Source: Thalassia testudinum (taxonomy: Eukaryota > Streptophyta > Magnoliopsida > Alismatales > Hydrocharitaceae). Taken from it: a DNA stretch of 64,000 nucleotides. The stretch spans positions 78,170,001 to 78,234,000 of the forward strand of contig JAZHRO010000002.1 of NCBI GenBank assembly GCA_037157565.1, in the 5' to 3' direction. Made by a program: the position numbers and the translations under genes. Position 1 is the stretch's first letter. Every line of letters starts with the position of its first letter. Below are positions 43,721-53,827 of this stretch, one piece after another. The notes below the pieces were generated by a model. The model did no database searches. It was not told where the DNA came from and was given only the letters and a program-made list of their open reading frames with translations.

Positions 43721-45516
43721 TGATTAGCCTATATTTGCGGGCTATTTAAGTATCTAAATATTTAGACATTAAGTTAATTTTAACATTTAGATATCATACA
43801 TTAGGATGTAACTAAATTAATTCATATTTTTAGCCTAAGTGCACAATTCATGCATTTAGAATTACCCTAGGGTTGCATACATTTAATTAGTTAATTAATT
43901 AGGTGCACTATTTTAATTAACATAGAAGTTAAGGAGTTATATATAAATAACCCTAATTATTTTATTCTTTTATTCTTCTTCTCCTTTGCAGGTAACTCCT
44001 CCGTCTCTGCCTCCTCCTGCACATCACATTGATTCTATGATGTTTTGAATTTCAAATCCTTGTAGTCGTGGCTACAAAAGAGAAGGAAGAGTTGCCGTTG
44101 AGGGGGAAGTCTCCACCCCTTTGTTCCTCACTGTGTTCAGAGAACATTGCTTCTCTTCCATCCATACCACTGGCCTCCCACCGCGACAATGTGACTCCAT
44201 CACCGTGGGCGTGTGGGGTGACAGCCCACACCACCAAGAGTCCCTGCAAATTTCTCCTACCTCACGCCATCACCCACGCCCGCACCTTCATTCTCAGCAC
44301 CCACGCTTCAACACCTACCTCCAGCGCACCCTGCCAACTGCACCTGCCACCTCTCCATCAGACTCCACCATGCGCCTTCACCAGACCATGCTCCAGCATA
44401 CCCTGCCAAGCGCCCTAGCCACCACGCGCCCTCACCTCAGCCAGCGCACATGCCAGCACCTGCACACCCTCGCCCATGCTCCAGCAGCCCTCCCCCCCCC
44501 CTCTCCATCAGACCACGCCCGCGCCTCCTCACCTCCACCAGAACCTCCAACGCCCTCGCCAAGCGCACCTACCCACCGCACGCTCTCACCCCAGCGCCCA
44601 TGCCTCACGCCATCAGACCACGCCCGCGCCTTCACCTCCAATGCCCCCGCGCCCGCACTCCAGCACCTCCCTGTAGCACCTGCAGCCAACGCCAACAGAA
44701 CCCACCGTGCATGCCTTTGCACCCACAGAGCACCGCTGCTCCATGTGCCCACACCCCGCGTGCGCTTGCAGTGCCCGTGCGCGCTGCCCTCCTTGCGCCT
44801 ACAACACGCACAGCCAGCAGCAGTCTCCTCCACTACCACCACTTCTTTCCTCCAGTAGGCCAACTCCGGCCGTCTCGCAACTTGCCACCACCACCATTGT
44901 GGAGCCCTCGCTCCAGGCAATCTACGTCCAGAAGAGTTCTTCGAACAATCCTCTCTCCCATGCTCGAGGAGGAGAGAGGTAGAATCCTCTGTTAATGGTG
45001 GAATTAATAATTACATTTCATGCCATTACCATGAAAATGAATTTTGATTTATGATTATTTTATTGTGGTGAGATTGTGACTTCATACTCATGCTTTCTTA
45101 TAATTGCGTAGCTTTTGTTATTCACATCTTTTGACATTGGTTTTGGATTAAGATGTGCACAAACTCTCTCTAATGTATGTCAATTGAAAATTACATAGAT
45201 TCATCACATATTTATTGAATATTTCAGTGAGGAAAAATTACACATATACCCTTACATTTTCGAGTTATTGTGTATCTTCTTTTCATCACATTTCATGTCA
45301 GATTTGATTTTGGATTTCGCACTTAATTGAATGAATACGAGAAAAAAATATATTCATGATTTTATTGCATCATTGCCTCCCTGTGGACACGACCCACTCT
45401 TCTATGAGTGGTTTAATTTTTATTTTAATTATTTTGTTTAGTGGTTTTCCACCACTTTGATCCCACAATGACAAATCATCTTAATACATTATTCGAAAGC
45501 GAAAATCGACTTATCA
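43721..45516 (+). repeat. TE-C 3' LTR (1,796 bp)
   Basis: Pairs with 34,017-35,862; differs by scattered substitutions and several indels in the C/A-rich block, so TE-C is older than TE-B. TATA box at 43,942; U5 motif CTCCCTGTGGACACGACCC near 45,377. Confidence 0.92.
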
Positions 45517-46015
45517 TCAGACCACGCTCTTGCTTCTCTCGCCGCACTCTGCCGTGGCTCCTCTTGCTCTGCTGTAGCTCTGACCGCTGCAGGAAGTCGG
45601 GGACAATGCCCTGATGCTCTCCTACTCCCGCACACGCCATGATGGCCGTGCAACACTCCAGCAAGCCCCCACGAAGCTCGCGAGCTCAACCTTCTTCTTG
45701 TCTTCACTCCCTCTCCTCCACGTCGCACTCGCTCCCTCTCTCTCGTGCACCCACTTACGGAAGTGGAGTAGGAAGGAAGGTGGTGGTGGTGGAGTGGAGA
45801 GGAGAGGAAGGGGGCTTCTTATATAGGCGGGAGGGTTAGGGTTCGATGGGGGAAAAAGCGAAGAAGAGAGAGAAGGGAATGGTCTACACACTGGCTGCGT
45901 GTAGAACCAACATTGCGTACAGATTTTTCAATTTCCAGACGTCTGGGAAGGGGTCCAGACGTCTGACTGATAATCCAGACATCTTAAAAGGCTCAAATCA
46001 AAAAGGGTCTTTATA
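45517..46015 (-). repeat. TE-A 5' LTR, third segment
   Basis: Resumes with the TSD copy TCAGA and CCACGCTCTTGCTTCTCTCG, matching 11,505-11,994 of the left LTR, and ends CTTTATA followed by TSD AGGAG. Contains the minus-strand TATATAAG box and CCAGACGTCTGG repeats. Confidence 0.87.
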
Positions 46016-46020
46016 AGGAG

Positions 46021-46208
46021 CCTACGGCCGTGAAGGGAAGAGAGGAATTAGGGGTGTTCGCGGTCAGATTTAAGCATGAGGAGATCAGAGAGGTCTGGGC
46101 TCCTTTAAATAGAGCTCTGAAGGTCGGTTAGGGCTTGGGAAGCAAGCTTCCCAAACAAGGAAAGCTCGTTGGCGATGGAAATCGTTGAGATACCCACATC
46201 TCTCATGC
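46021..46208 (-). repeat. LTR-like unit, copy 2, right end
   Basis: Continues the unit cut at 9,337: GCCTACGGCCGTGAAGG, CTCCTTTAAATAGAGCTCTG, GGAAGCAAGCTTCCC, ending ACCCACATCTCTCATG. It aligns with 7,412-7,594 of copy 1. Confidence 0.8.
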
Positions 46209-47891
46209 GTTCACATGAGAGATTGGGAGGGAATCAGAACTCAAATAAGGGTTCAGACGAGAGAGAATTTCTCAAAGGATCTCCCTTCCAATTTTGGAGT
46301 AGATCCTCCAAGAAATCAAGGAGATTTGCCCTGTCAAAGTTCATCGGAGTAGGTTTCCTCCGCTATAATGGCGAAGGGACCTAATTGCAAAAATGATGAA
46401 GAAGATATGGGGCTTTTTGTAAGGGTTTTTGAAAGATATGGGTAGAAATGTAATCAGGCTGAACCATTTTGCAACCTAAGTCAAGACAAACTCATCTTGG
46501 GTCCAAATTTTGGTACAAGCCTAATTTGAACCTAAGGAATCCAATGGTGAAGTTGGATTTTGGGTTTAACCACGTTTGACTAGGGAATTTATGCAAAAAC
46601 CCAATTTAGGGCAAAAATCTGTCTAGGACCCCTTTCTAGGTCAAGATGGCTTCTAATGGCCAAATTGAAGGTTCTAAACCCTAGAGAATATTTTTCTATG
46701 ATTTTTACAGGGTTTAAGTGAATTTTATCCTGACCAGAACCCTGGTTAATCAAGTGGTTCTATTTTAGGGTTTCAAGAAGTCATTTAATTCACAAAACTC
46801 ACACAAACTCTTTTCTGTCTAATCCAACCCACTTATTATCCTATTAAGGCCATTTGACCTTTGTTTAGCCCTTGAGAAAACCCATTGTTGTATTGCATTG
46901 CTAAAATTACAATTTTACCCCTAGTTTCTTATTTTTCTCTCAGAAAAGTTATGTAGTGAATTATGACCTTTAGTTGGTTATGTAGGAGTATTTATTCTCT
47001 TCATTGGGTCAAAATGAACTAGTTAGGGCTCATGATAGTATTTCCATCAGTTCACATGAGAGATTGGGAGGGAATCAATGCACATAGATGGGTTCAAACT
47101 GGAGAAAATTTCTCAGAGGATCTCCCTTCCAATTTTGGAAGAGATTCTACAAGCAATCAAGGAGATATTCCCTGTCAAAGGTCGCCGGAGTAGGGTTCCT
47201 CCGTAATAATGGCGGAGGGACCTAATTGTGAAGACGACGAAGAAGCTAGGGGGCTGAATGGAAGGGTTTTTGAAAGTTAAGGGTAGAAATGTAATCATAC
47301 AAGACCTTTTTCCAAACTTAAGTCAAGTCCAACTCATCTTAGGTCCAAATTTTGGTACCAACCTAATTTGGACCTAAGGAATCCAATTGTGAAGTTGGAT
47401 TTTGGTTTTGACCATATTTGACTGGGTAATTTATGCAAAAGACTAAATTAGGGGAAATATCTATCTGAGACTCTACTTTAGGTCAAAATAGGTTCTGATG
47501 ACCAATTTGAAGGTACTAAACCCTAGAGAATATTTTTCCATGATATTTAGAGGGTTTAGGTAAATTTTATCCTGACCAGAACCTTGGTTAATTAAGTGAG
47601 TCTATTTTTAGGGTTTCAAAAGTCATTTAATTCTCAGAACACACGCAAACCCATTTCTATCTGATCTAACCCACTTATTATCTTATTAGGACCATTTGAC
47701 CTTTATTCAGCCCTTAAGAACACCCGTGGTTGTACTGCATTGGTAAAATTGCAGTTTTAACCCTAGTTTCTTATTTTTCCCTCAAAATGATTATGCAATG
47801 AATTATGACCTTCAGTTGGTTATGTAGGAGCATTTATTGACTCAATTGGGTCAAAATGAGCTATTTAGGGCTCATGATGGTGTTCCCATCG
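46209..47891 (+). repeat. 841-bp tandem duplication
   Basis: Copy 1 46,209-47,049 and copy 2 47,050-47,891, both starting GTTCACATGAGAGATTGGGA. They share GGATCTCCCTTCCAATTTTG, a CGGAGTAGG...TTCCTCCG block and CTAAACCCTAGAGAATATTT, and end GGGCTCATGATrGT. A diverged inverted copy lies near 59.3-59.9 kb. No coding motif. Identity unknown, perhaps a non-coding TE fragment. Confidence 0.8.
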
Positions 47892-48420
47892 GTAAGCTTC
47901 CAGAAAAGATACTTTCCTGGAAAGGGGAGCTCGAAGAGGTAAAGCTCGAACTAAAGCCTTCCATAGGAAAATTTTAGTTTTTGGAGAAAGACCCTCCAAT
48001 GCCCATAGTTTCCTACATCTGGAAATGTCTCTTTCCTCAACAATTCCATCCCTACCATACTCCTTTATCAGTGTGGGATAGGCTGAATAAACAGAGAAAA
48101 TTCCTTTTAGGTGAAGCATCCGGATGAGTATTGCCCCTATGAATTGGTATTAATAGAATTGCATGAGCCAATTCTGGTGAGAAATTATTGCATCTTGCGT
48201 CAACATCCTAGCTACTTGCATCCTCAACAAAAAGCTAAAAAATCTAATTCATCTCCAAATTAGAGTAATTCTCTAGATAAATAGGTCCTCCCCAATCCTT
48301 TAACAAGTGGTTGCTCCAATAATTGACATTATCAAACCTTTCAATCAGCTACAAAGTATGCTTATGCAGCATCTTCTTAATTTCATCCAAATCTTTCATA
48401 AAGTTGGAGTCAAATTGCCT
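47892..48420 (-). pseudogene. LINE zinc-binding (zf-RVT) domain remnant
   Basis: Minus-strand 48,119-47,865 reads GIFSVYSAYPTLIKEYG, then CRKLWALEGLSPKTKIFLWK and ALVRALPLRAPLSRK. This matches the zinc-binding domain after reverse transcriptase in plant LINEs (FSVKSAY ... PPKVKIFLWR ... LPTRANL). Upstream in another frame, SPELAHAILLIPIHRGNTHP is the preceding segment, so one frameshift lies near 48,130. No RT catalytic region was found upstream. The low-coordinate end meets the tandem duplication. Confidence 0.78.
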
Positions 48421-50829
48421 TGGATTAATTCCCAAAAAGATTGAGCATCAAAAAATTGATGCCCTATGATAACCATTACCCTTGATGATACATATACTTC
48501 CTAATCTAAGCAAAATGCAAGTGGGCAAACAATTGATGGACTTCTCAGACTCATGAGCTGAATAGCGCAACTTGCAATCCCACACTTCATTGGAACACAG
48601 ATCCAAGACTTTCAAAAATAAGTTCTTTTTTTATCTCAAGAGAGCATTGAAATCAAGTAAAGGAACCATTTTCTTTGTCTCCTTTGTCATCTTTTATGTC
48701 AAGTCTACATCTCATCTAGATGTCCTACCATAACTATGAACTTGTTCAATTATGAGAGCATACTTCATGCTAAAGCATCACAAAAGCATGTAAAACTGAT
48801 TACTAAAAAAAATCTTGATCAAAGTTGAAAAGCCCATGATAAGGGAAGAAATTGACCCTCACAAAATAGGTCCAAGAGGCAACAATCCCATTTTGTTCGG
48901 CCCAAGCCTAAGAGGCTCACAAATAAATTAGCCTAGATGACCCATGATATGATCCTACTAAGGATCTAGTAAGAAGTTTTGGTGGGTTCGCTCGTCAAGA
49001 CCACAACCGATGAAAACCATTGGCAAATGCCCAAGGATCCGCTAAGATGGCCTGGCAAGACCTTAGGAGGGTGTCCAACAGAGGCCCAAGTTGGAGGCAT
49101 CTGATAAAACTTTGACAGTGAGTAGTCACTTGCCTAAGTATGAGCCACCAGAAGGCAATATAATGCTTACAACAAATGCAATCTTCAGAACAAGATCCTT
49201 CAAGATTTCCACATCAAACTAGATAAGACATGTTTCATTGACAAGCACTTAAAAAGGAAATGGAATGACATGCCCCAAAATCAAGATCGTTATGGGATCC
49301 TCTAATAACTATGGGATTGTATTCTTAATCAGAATCCTAATTGAATGAGGAATCATTGTGTATTATAAATATGGGGTCTCAAGCATTGTATTAAGCATTC
49401 TTCCTACATTATTCACTATTAACCACTGTTAGTGAGTCATTTAAGATTAGATCTCATCCCTAGATGTACACCCATCGAGATGGAACTAGATATTTCTTTT
49501 AGTTTCCTCCATCTTATTCTATTAGAGAGTTTACTTTTCGATCAGCACAAAAATCACAGTCACGAAAATACAAAAGCACATGTAGAAACTAGTTCTTTTG
49601 TGTTCATTTCATTATAGGAGTAAGGGAATTGTATCTTCCAACCATGATAAAACACCACAATGGGTAGTGTCTCATATAATAAGTCTTGACACCAAAAGAT
49701 TTTCTTCTTCTCAACAAGGTGACAAGTACCATTTTTGTTGAGAAACCTAATATAACTCCAAATTATAAGCTCATTCACATCCTCCTCACTACTATGGTTA
49801 CAATGAGTATCCTCTTACTTTGAATGGAGAAATGCATACCCCTCTAGAGGAAGAGAGATTCATGTCCAAAGATAGAGGAGAGGACACCTCAATTGGTGGT
49901 TTTGAGAGTAGAAACTAGGATTAAAGTTTCTTTAGTTCCTTTCAAGATATCTGTAGGGGAACCACAAATTCCTAATACAATAGTCAATCTCAAATCTCTA
50001 TCTAAATGTTAAAATTAAATCTTCATTTAGTAATGCATCATTTATTCTATTTTAGCAAACCATATAATCCCATATAATGTGTACACTAGTCAAAAGATTT
50101 TCTTTTCATCATAGCATTGAAGAATAGATATCTTAGTCTCCAATTAACCTTAAGTAATCTTAGAAAATTATGAATCAAGCACCACGATAGAGTTATGTAA
50201 GCCTTAAGATTCATTCTATTTTCTTCCCTGCTAAATTTACACACAATTAAAGTCTCTTATAGTTTTGGGATGAGAATGAAAACTAGCATAATTTTGGGAA
50301 GTTTTATCCTTATGTATAAGTCTAATCAAGATCCTACAACCTCATGTAAAAATCATCTTTCCAAGTATACCCAAAATAAGCTTGTTCCTCTTATTCACCA
50401 AAGGAACTTTAATAATCTCTTTGAGATATTATGCTACTCCTATCCTCTTACATGCACACCAACTTTCTAATATTTGTATGTTGATAAGTACTATAGATAA
50501 TAGTCTATTAAATGTGTGCACTTGAGTATATATAGCAACTTAGGAATATCTCAAGTCAAAAAAATACATGTTCTTCATGACAACAAAAAAGATGGTCTTA
50601 TCATAGCTCATTCTTAACCCAACTTGTGTGACAATTCTAAATCTCCATTTACAAACATCAATTAGGTGGCAATCTCTAAAGAAGATTGCTATCTCTTCTC
50701 TAACTAGAAAAAAATATGTAAATATCGTTGGTGGACTTTTGATATGCTATTAAATCCTCTAAACCATTTAAACCATAGAATCTACACACATGGAGTATAT
50801 TTGATTTAGCCAAGTACATTACCTTATTG
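48421..50829. other. AT-rich DNA without recognised genes
   Basis: No reading frame over about 100 codons and no motif I can assign. A possible promoter-like TATAAATATGGGG lies at 49,359-49,371 in a segment (about 48,900-49,450) that looks like decayed LTR sequence, but I could not pair it with a second copy. Confidence 0.4.
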
Positions 50830-50834
50830 GCACT

Positions 50835-52591
50835 TGTTGAACTTTTTTACGAAGCTACGCTAACGTGTTCGGTTTTGGAAAACCCGTCGTTGTAGTTCGA
50901 AAGCGAAGGATTCGAGTTCAACAAATAAAATTTATATCGAAATTAAAATTCCGGGTCGAACACAGGGAGGCGAACGTTTGATTTAAAAACTTCGCGTTTC
51001 TTTTTATTTTGTCACAAAGAAATTCAATTTAAACTATCTAAGTATCTACAACAAATAAAAGAGAGAGAGGGAGTAAGAGAGAGAGAAGGAATACTATACA
51101 TGGAAATCAAAATGAGATGTAGAATAGACAAGGAATTTATCATAAAAGAGTTCTTTCGTTACAACTAGAAAACATAAAACAATTACTCTAGAAAGCATTA
51201 AAAGAATGGAGGGAGAAATGTCCTCCTCGACGATCGCTCGGAGGACGAATAGACTACTCTAGAAAGCAGTAAATCTATACTAGAAAGCAGTAAAAAGAAT
51301 AGGGAGAGAGAATCCTCCTCGACGGTCGCTTGGAGGACGAGCCGGACGGGACGACGCCTGGACGAAGGAGAACGAAGCAGGACGAAGGAGGACGAAGCAG
51401 AAGAATGGGAACGAAGCAGCACGCCGTCGTCGTCGCGGGATCCACTTCCGAAGGGGGACGAAAATTTGGACTTTATCTCGCGAGAAGCATCCCGGGTGTG
51501 GGACAAGCTTCTCTTGAGCTTTGGAGAGGTAGAGAGGAGAAGGAAGGGATGAAAATTTCGTATGGAGGGGGTCTCCTTTTATAGTTGCAAGGAGTGGGGG
51601 CAAAATGGACATTACATCTTCAAAATAATAAATAAGGGGTCTTTAGTGACGGATAAAACCGTCGCTAAAGCCCCGCCGTCGCCGTCGCCGCCGCGCCCGC
51701 TCGGCTGGCCACGCGCGTAACGCATACGCACGTCGCTTGATTTTCAGCCGTTCGATCGCGAGATCGGACGGCTTAGAACGCGTCCGCGCCCGCTGCGTAG
51801 CGCACCGCCCGCGTGTGATCGCGCGTTCACCAGAGCGTCCAATTGCGCGTCAGCGCTATCGGGCGCGCGCGGCCGTTGGATCTTCATCTGACGCTCGTGC
51901 GCGCCCGCTCGCCCACACCTTCCACCCCCTCACCGCGGCTCGAACCCGGGACCTCCGCTTCGCCCGCAGCTGCGTCGCCGCTGCGCTACGCGGGCGAAAT
52001 GGTCGCGCGGACGTTTTTAAGCGCGAGCGACCGCAGCCGTTGGATCGAGATCCAACGGCGGAGAGGAGACGGTGCACGGTCTTCACCAGACGCATGCGGC
52101 CGATTGGGCGGCTGAGATGGCGCCACGTGGCGCCATCTTAGCCGTCCATCTTCTGGAAGTTGTAGATGGTGCCACGGATGTCGGATTGACTCGATTTTTG
52201 TGTCGTTGGGCTGCGATCGTCGATCCGAATTCATCCGTGTGGTCGGATTTGCCATCTGAAGTGCGGATTTACACCATCCTGGCCCTTGATCTTCTAGGGT
52301 TCCCCGGTCTCTATCTGATGCTACGGATGCCTGATTAGGGCGATCTTGGAGTCGTTGAACTCCAATCGTCGCCCTGATCATATCCATATGGTTGGATCTT
52401 TGATCCGAGGCCCCGATAAAATTTTTGCCCTGTCCAAGCACATAAAAGGAGACAATTAACCTCCATTTTATTCAAACTACTCTAAATGCAAGATGATGCA
52501 TGTAATGCAATATTTATATCATGAAATGCAATCCTATGCTTAAGAACATACATAAATAGACATTTTAAGTAGTGTAAATGTGTTTACATCA
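50835..52591 (-). repeat. TE-D 3' LTR (1,757 bp)
   Basis: Plus-strand left LTR. From U5 side: CCGTCGTTGTAGTTCGAAAG, GGGTCGAACACAGGGAGG (50,962-50,979), minus-strand TATAAAAGG (51,584-51,576), then a GC-rich block (51,660-52,150) crowded with inverted repeats. Frames at 51,737-52,141 and its antisense lie in that block, and I do not regard them as genes. Confidence 0.92.
51641..52380. repeat. Inverted-repeat cluster in TE-D LTR
   Basis: In order: CTTTAGTGACGG/CCGTCGCTAAAG (51,641-51,670), AGCCGTTCGATC/GATCGGACGGCT (about 51,748-51,775), GCCGTTGGATC/GATCCAACGGC (about 52,037-52,060), AGATGGCGCCACGTGGCGCC extending to a 24-base perfect palindrome (about 52,115-52,138) and TTGGAGT/ACTCCAA (about 52,348-52,367). 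The same set is in the other LTR at +5,880 to +5,891. Confidence 0.85.
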
Positions 52592-52612
52592 TACCCCCAT
52601 GCCTATCTTTTG
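52592..52612 (-). promoter_or_regulatory. TE-D polypurine tract
   Basis: Minus strand AAAAGATAGGCATGGGGGTA abuts the 3' LTR start TGATGTAAAC. The core is identical to TE-C's GCATGGGGGTA. Confidence 0.85.
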
Positions 52613-53827
52613 CTAGTCCCTAGCAAAAACTATATGCTATTTATAAAAGAATTAGGTTAGATTATTTGGACCTGAGTTATTTTCAATCATTAAGAAATTG
52701 TCTACTTAAGAACTGAACTTTTAAAGACACAACAGTGCCCGATATCAGCCAAAATGCAGACCGCCTCAAGCCTCGCCTTATTCAAAGAAAAATTTCTTTT
52801 TCTGTTTTTACTCTCTTTTTTTTTTTTTTTTTTTTTGAATTTTCAAATTTTAGGGTTTAAGAGTGGCTTTCTACGGCCATTCAACTCACCCAAGATTTGA
52901 TGAGAACCCTAAGTTTTAAGCATCTTATTGTGATTGTGATAGACTCGTTGACCGGCAATTAGAACGGACTTCGGATTTCTACGCCTCTAGGGGACCGCAA
53001 AAATAATTCTGCCTAAAGGTGTATCTTTACAACCGGTAGCTTTCTCCCTACTTTTATTTTTTTAACGGGGTCAACACAAGGGTGAATCCAGTGTATATCT
53101 CCCCGGTTTATTCTACTTCTCCGCTTCTTCCTAACTGTTTTGGGAATTTTTAGTGCGTTTTCTGAGCTGGGTTCTGGATAACCGGTCGATGAGCTGTTAC
53201 CACCGACAACTTGCCAGCCATACTCGTGCGGCGAAGTGTGGCTTATTTCTTTTTGTTCTTTTCTCCTTTTTGATTTTTTTTTTTTTTTAAGTAGGTGGCT
53301 TCCCTGGTCTAAGATTTACCTAAAGGCAGCAAAAAGAGAAAGGTCCAGTGACTGGGCTCTGGACAACCTACCTATGGGCTGTTACCCACGATAACTTGCC
53401 AGCCATATCACCCTAGAAGGTTCATTAGCTACCCAATTTCCGTTAAAATCACCAAACAACGAGTCAGTGCAAAGAAAGTGTGTAGATGCTTAAAACTCAA
53501 AATTCCCTTAAATCAGAGGGCGAGTTGACAAGTCGTGTACTTATCACCCAAACTTATTTATTCCAATTATAATAAAATTCAGGTTGGCGAGAACTCGAAA
53601 AATAAATCCACATTTTAGTGGATACATAGGCTGATTAAGTCCAAAGACCTGAAGGGTCTTTGTGTTCAAACCATAATATAGTATTTCTTAAGATCGAAAA
53701 TTTTCTTAAACCCAAATTCTTTTTCCTAATTTTGATTTTTTTTTTTTTAATAAAACAAATCTACGGAGCTGACGAATGAATTCAAAGATAAATATCCACC
53801 CCCCCATGCCTATCTAATGCAATGTCC
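52613..53827 (-). other. TE-D 3' non-coding region
   Basis: Between ORF and PPT. Holds two imperfect copies of a ~55-base unit (about 53,164-53,225 and 53,355-53,415), each with CTGGAyAACC and ACTTGCCAGCCATA on the plus strand, plus several poly-T runs. On the minus strand CAATGAGGACATTG followed by AGATAGGCATGGGGGGGTGG (about 53,840-53,803) repeats the PPT core just after the ORF stop. Confidence 0.7.

Larger units (their letters stand above)
34017..45516 (+). mobile_element. TE-C: complete Athila/Tat-type gypsy element
   Basis: TSD TCAGA at 34,012-34,016 and 45,517-45,521. LTRs 34,017-35,862 and 43,721-45,516 start TGATTAGCCTATATTTrCGG and end GACTTATCA. PBS resembles tRNA-Asp complement; PPT AGGCATGGGGGTATT precedes the 3' LTR. 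The gag-pol order and motifs (LLDLGAGVN protease, WRVCIDYHRLN RT) are those of Athila elements. Inactive through many stops and one frameshift. It sits in the TE-A 5' LTR. Confidence 0.94.
9338..46015 (-). mobile_element. TE-A: complete but nested-in Tekay/Del-type gypsy element
   Basis: LTRs begin TGTTAyGACC and end CTTTACA/CTTTATA on the plus strand. TSD AGGAG lies at 9,333-9,337 and 46,016-46,020. Internal order on the minus strand is PBS (tRNA-iMet), gag, protease, reverse transcriptase, RNase H, integrase, chromodomain, which is chromovirus order. Without later insertions it would be about 10.4 kb; it is stretched by the solo LTR at 13,303-15,561, the LTR-S/TE-B nest at 19,696-32,264 and TE-C at 34,017-45,516. 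Coding parts carry many frameshifts and stops, so it is older than TE-B. Confidence 0.9.

Noticed and set aside
48421..50829. Host gene or hidden exon set in the least repetitive stretch
   Set aside because: No frame over about 100 codons and no recognisable domain on either strand; AT-rich with stops throughout.
51737..52141. 134-codon Arg-rich frame present in both TE-D LTRs (also 57,628-58,032)
   Set aside because: Conserved only because LTRs are copies of each other; the region is hairpin-rich and GC-rich, with equally long antisense frames.
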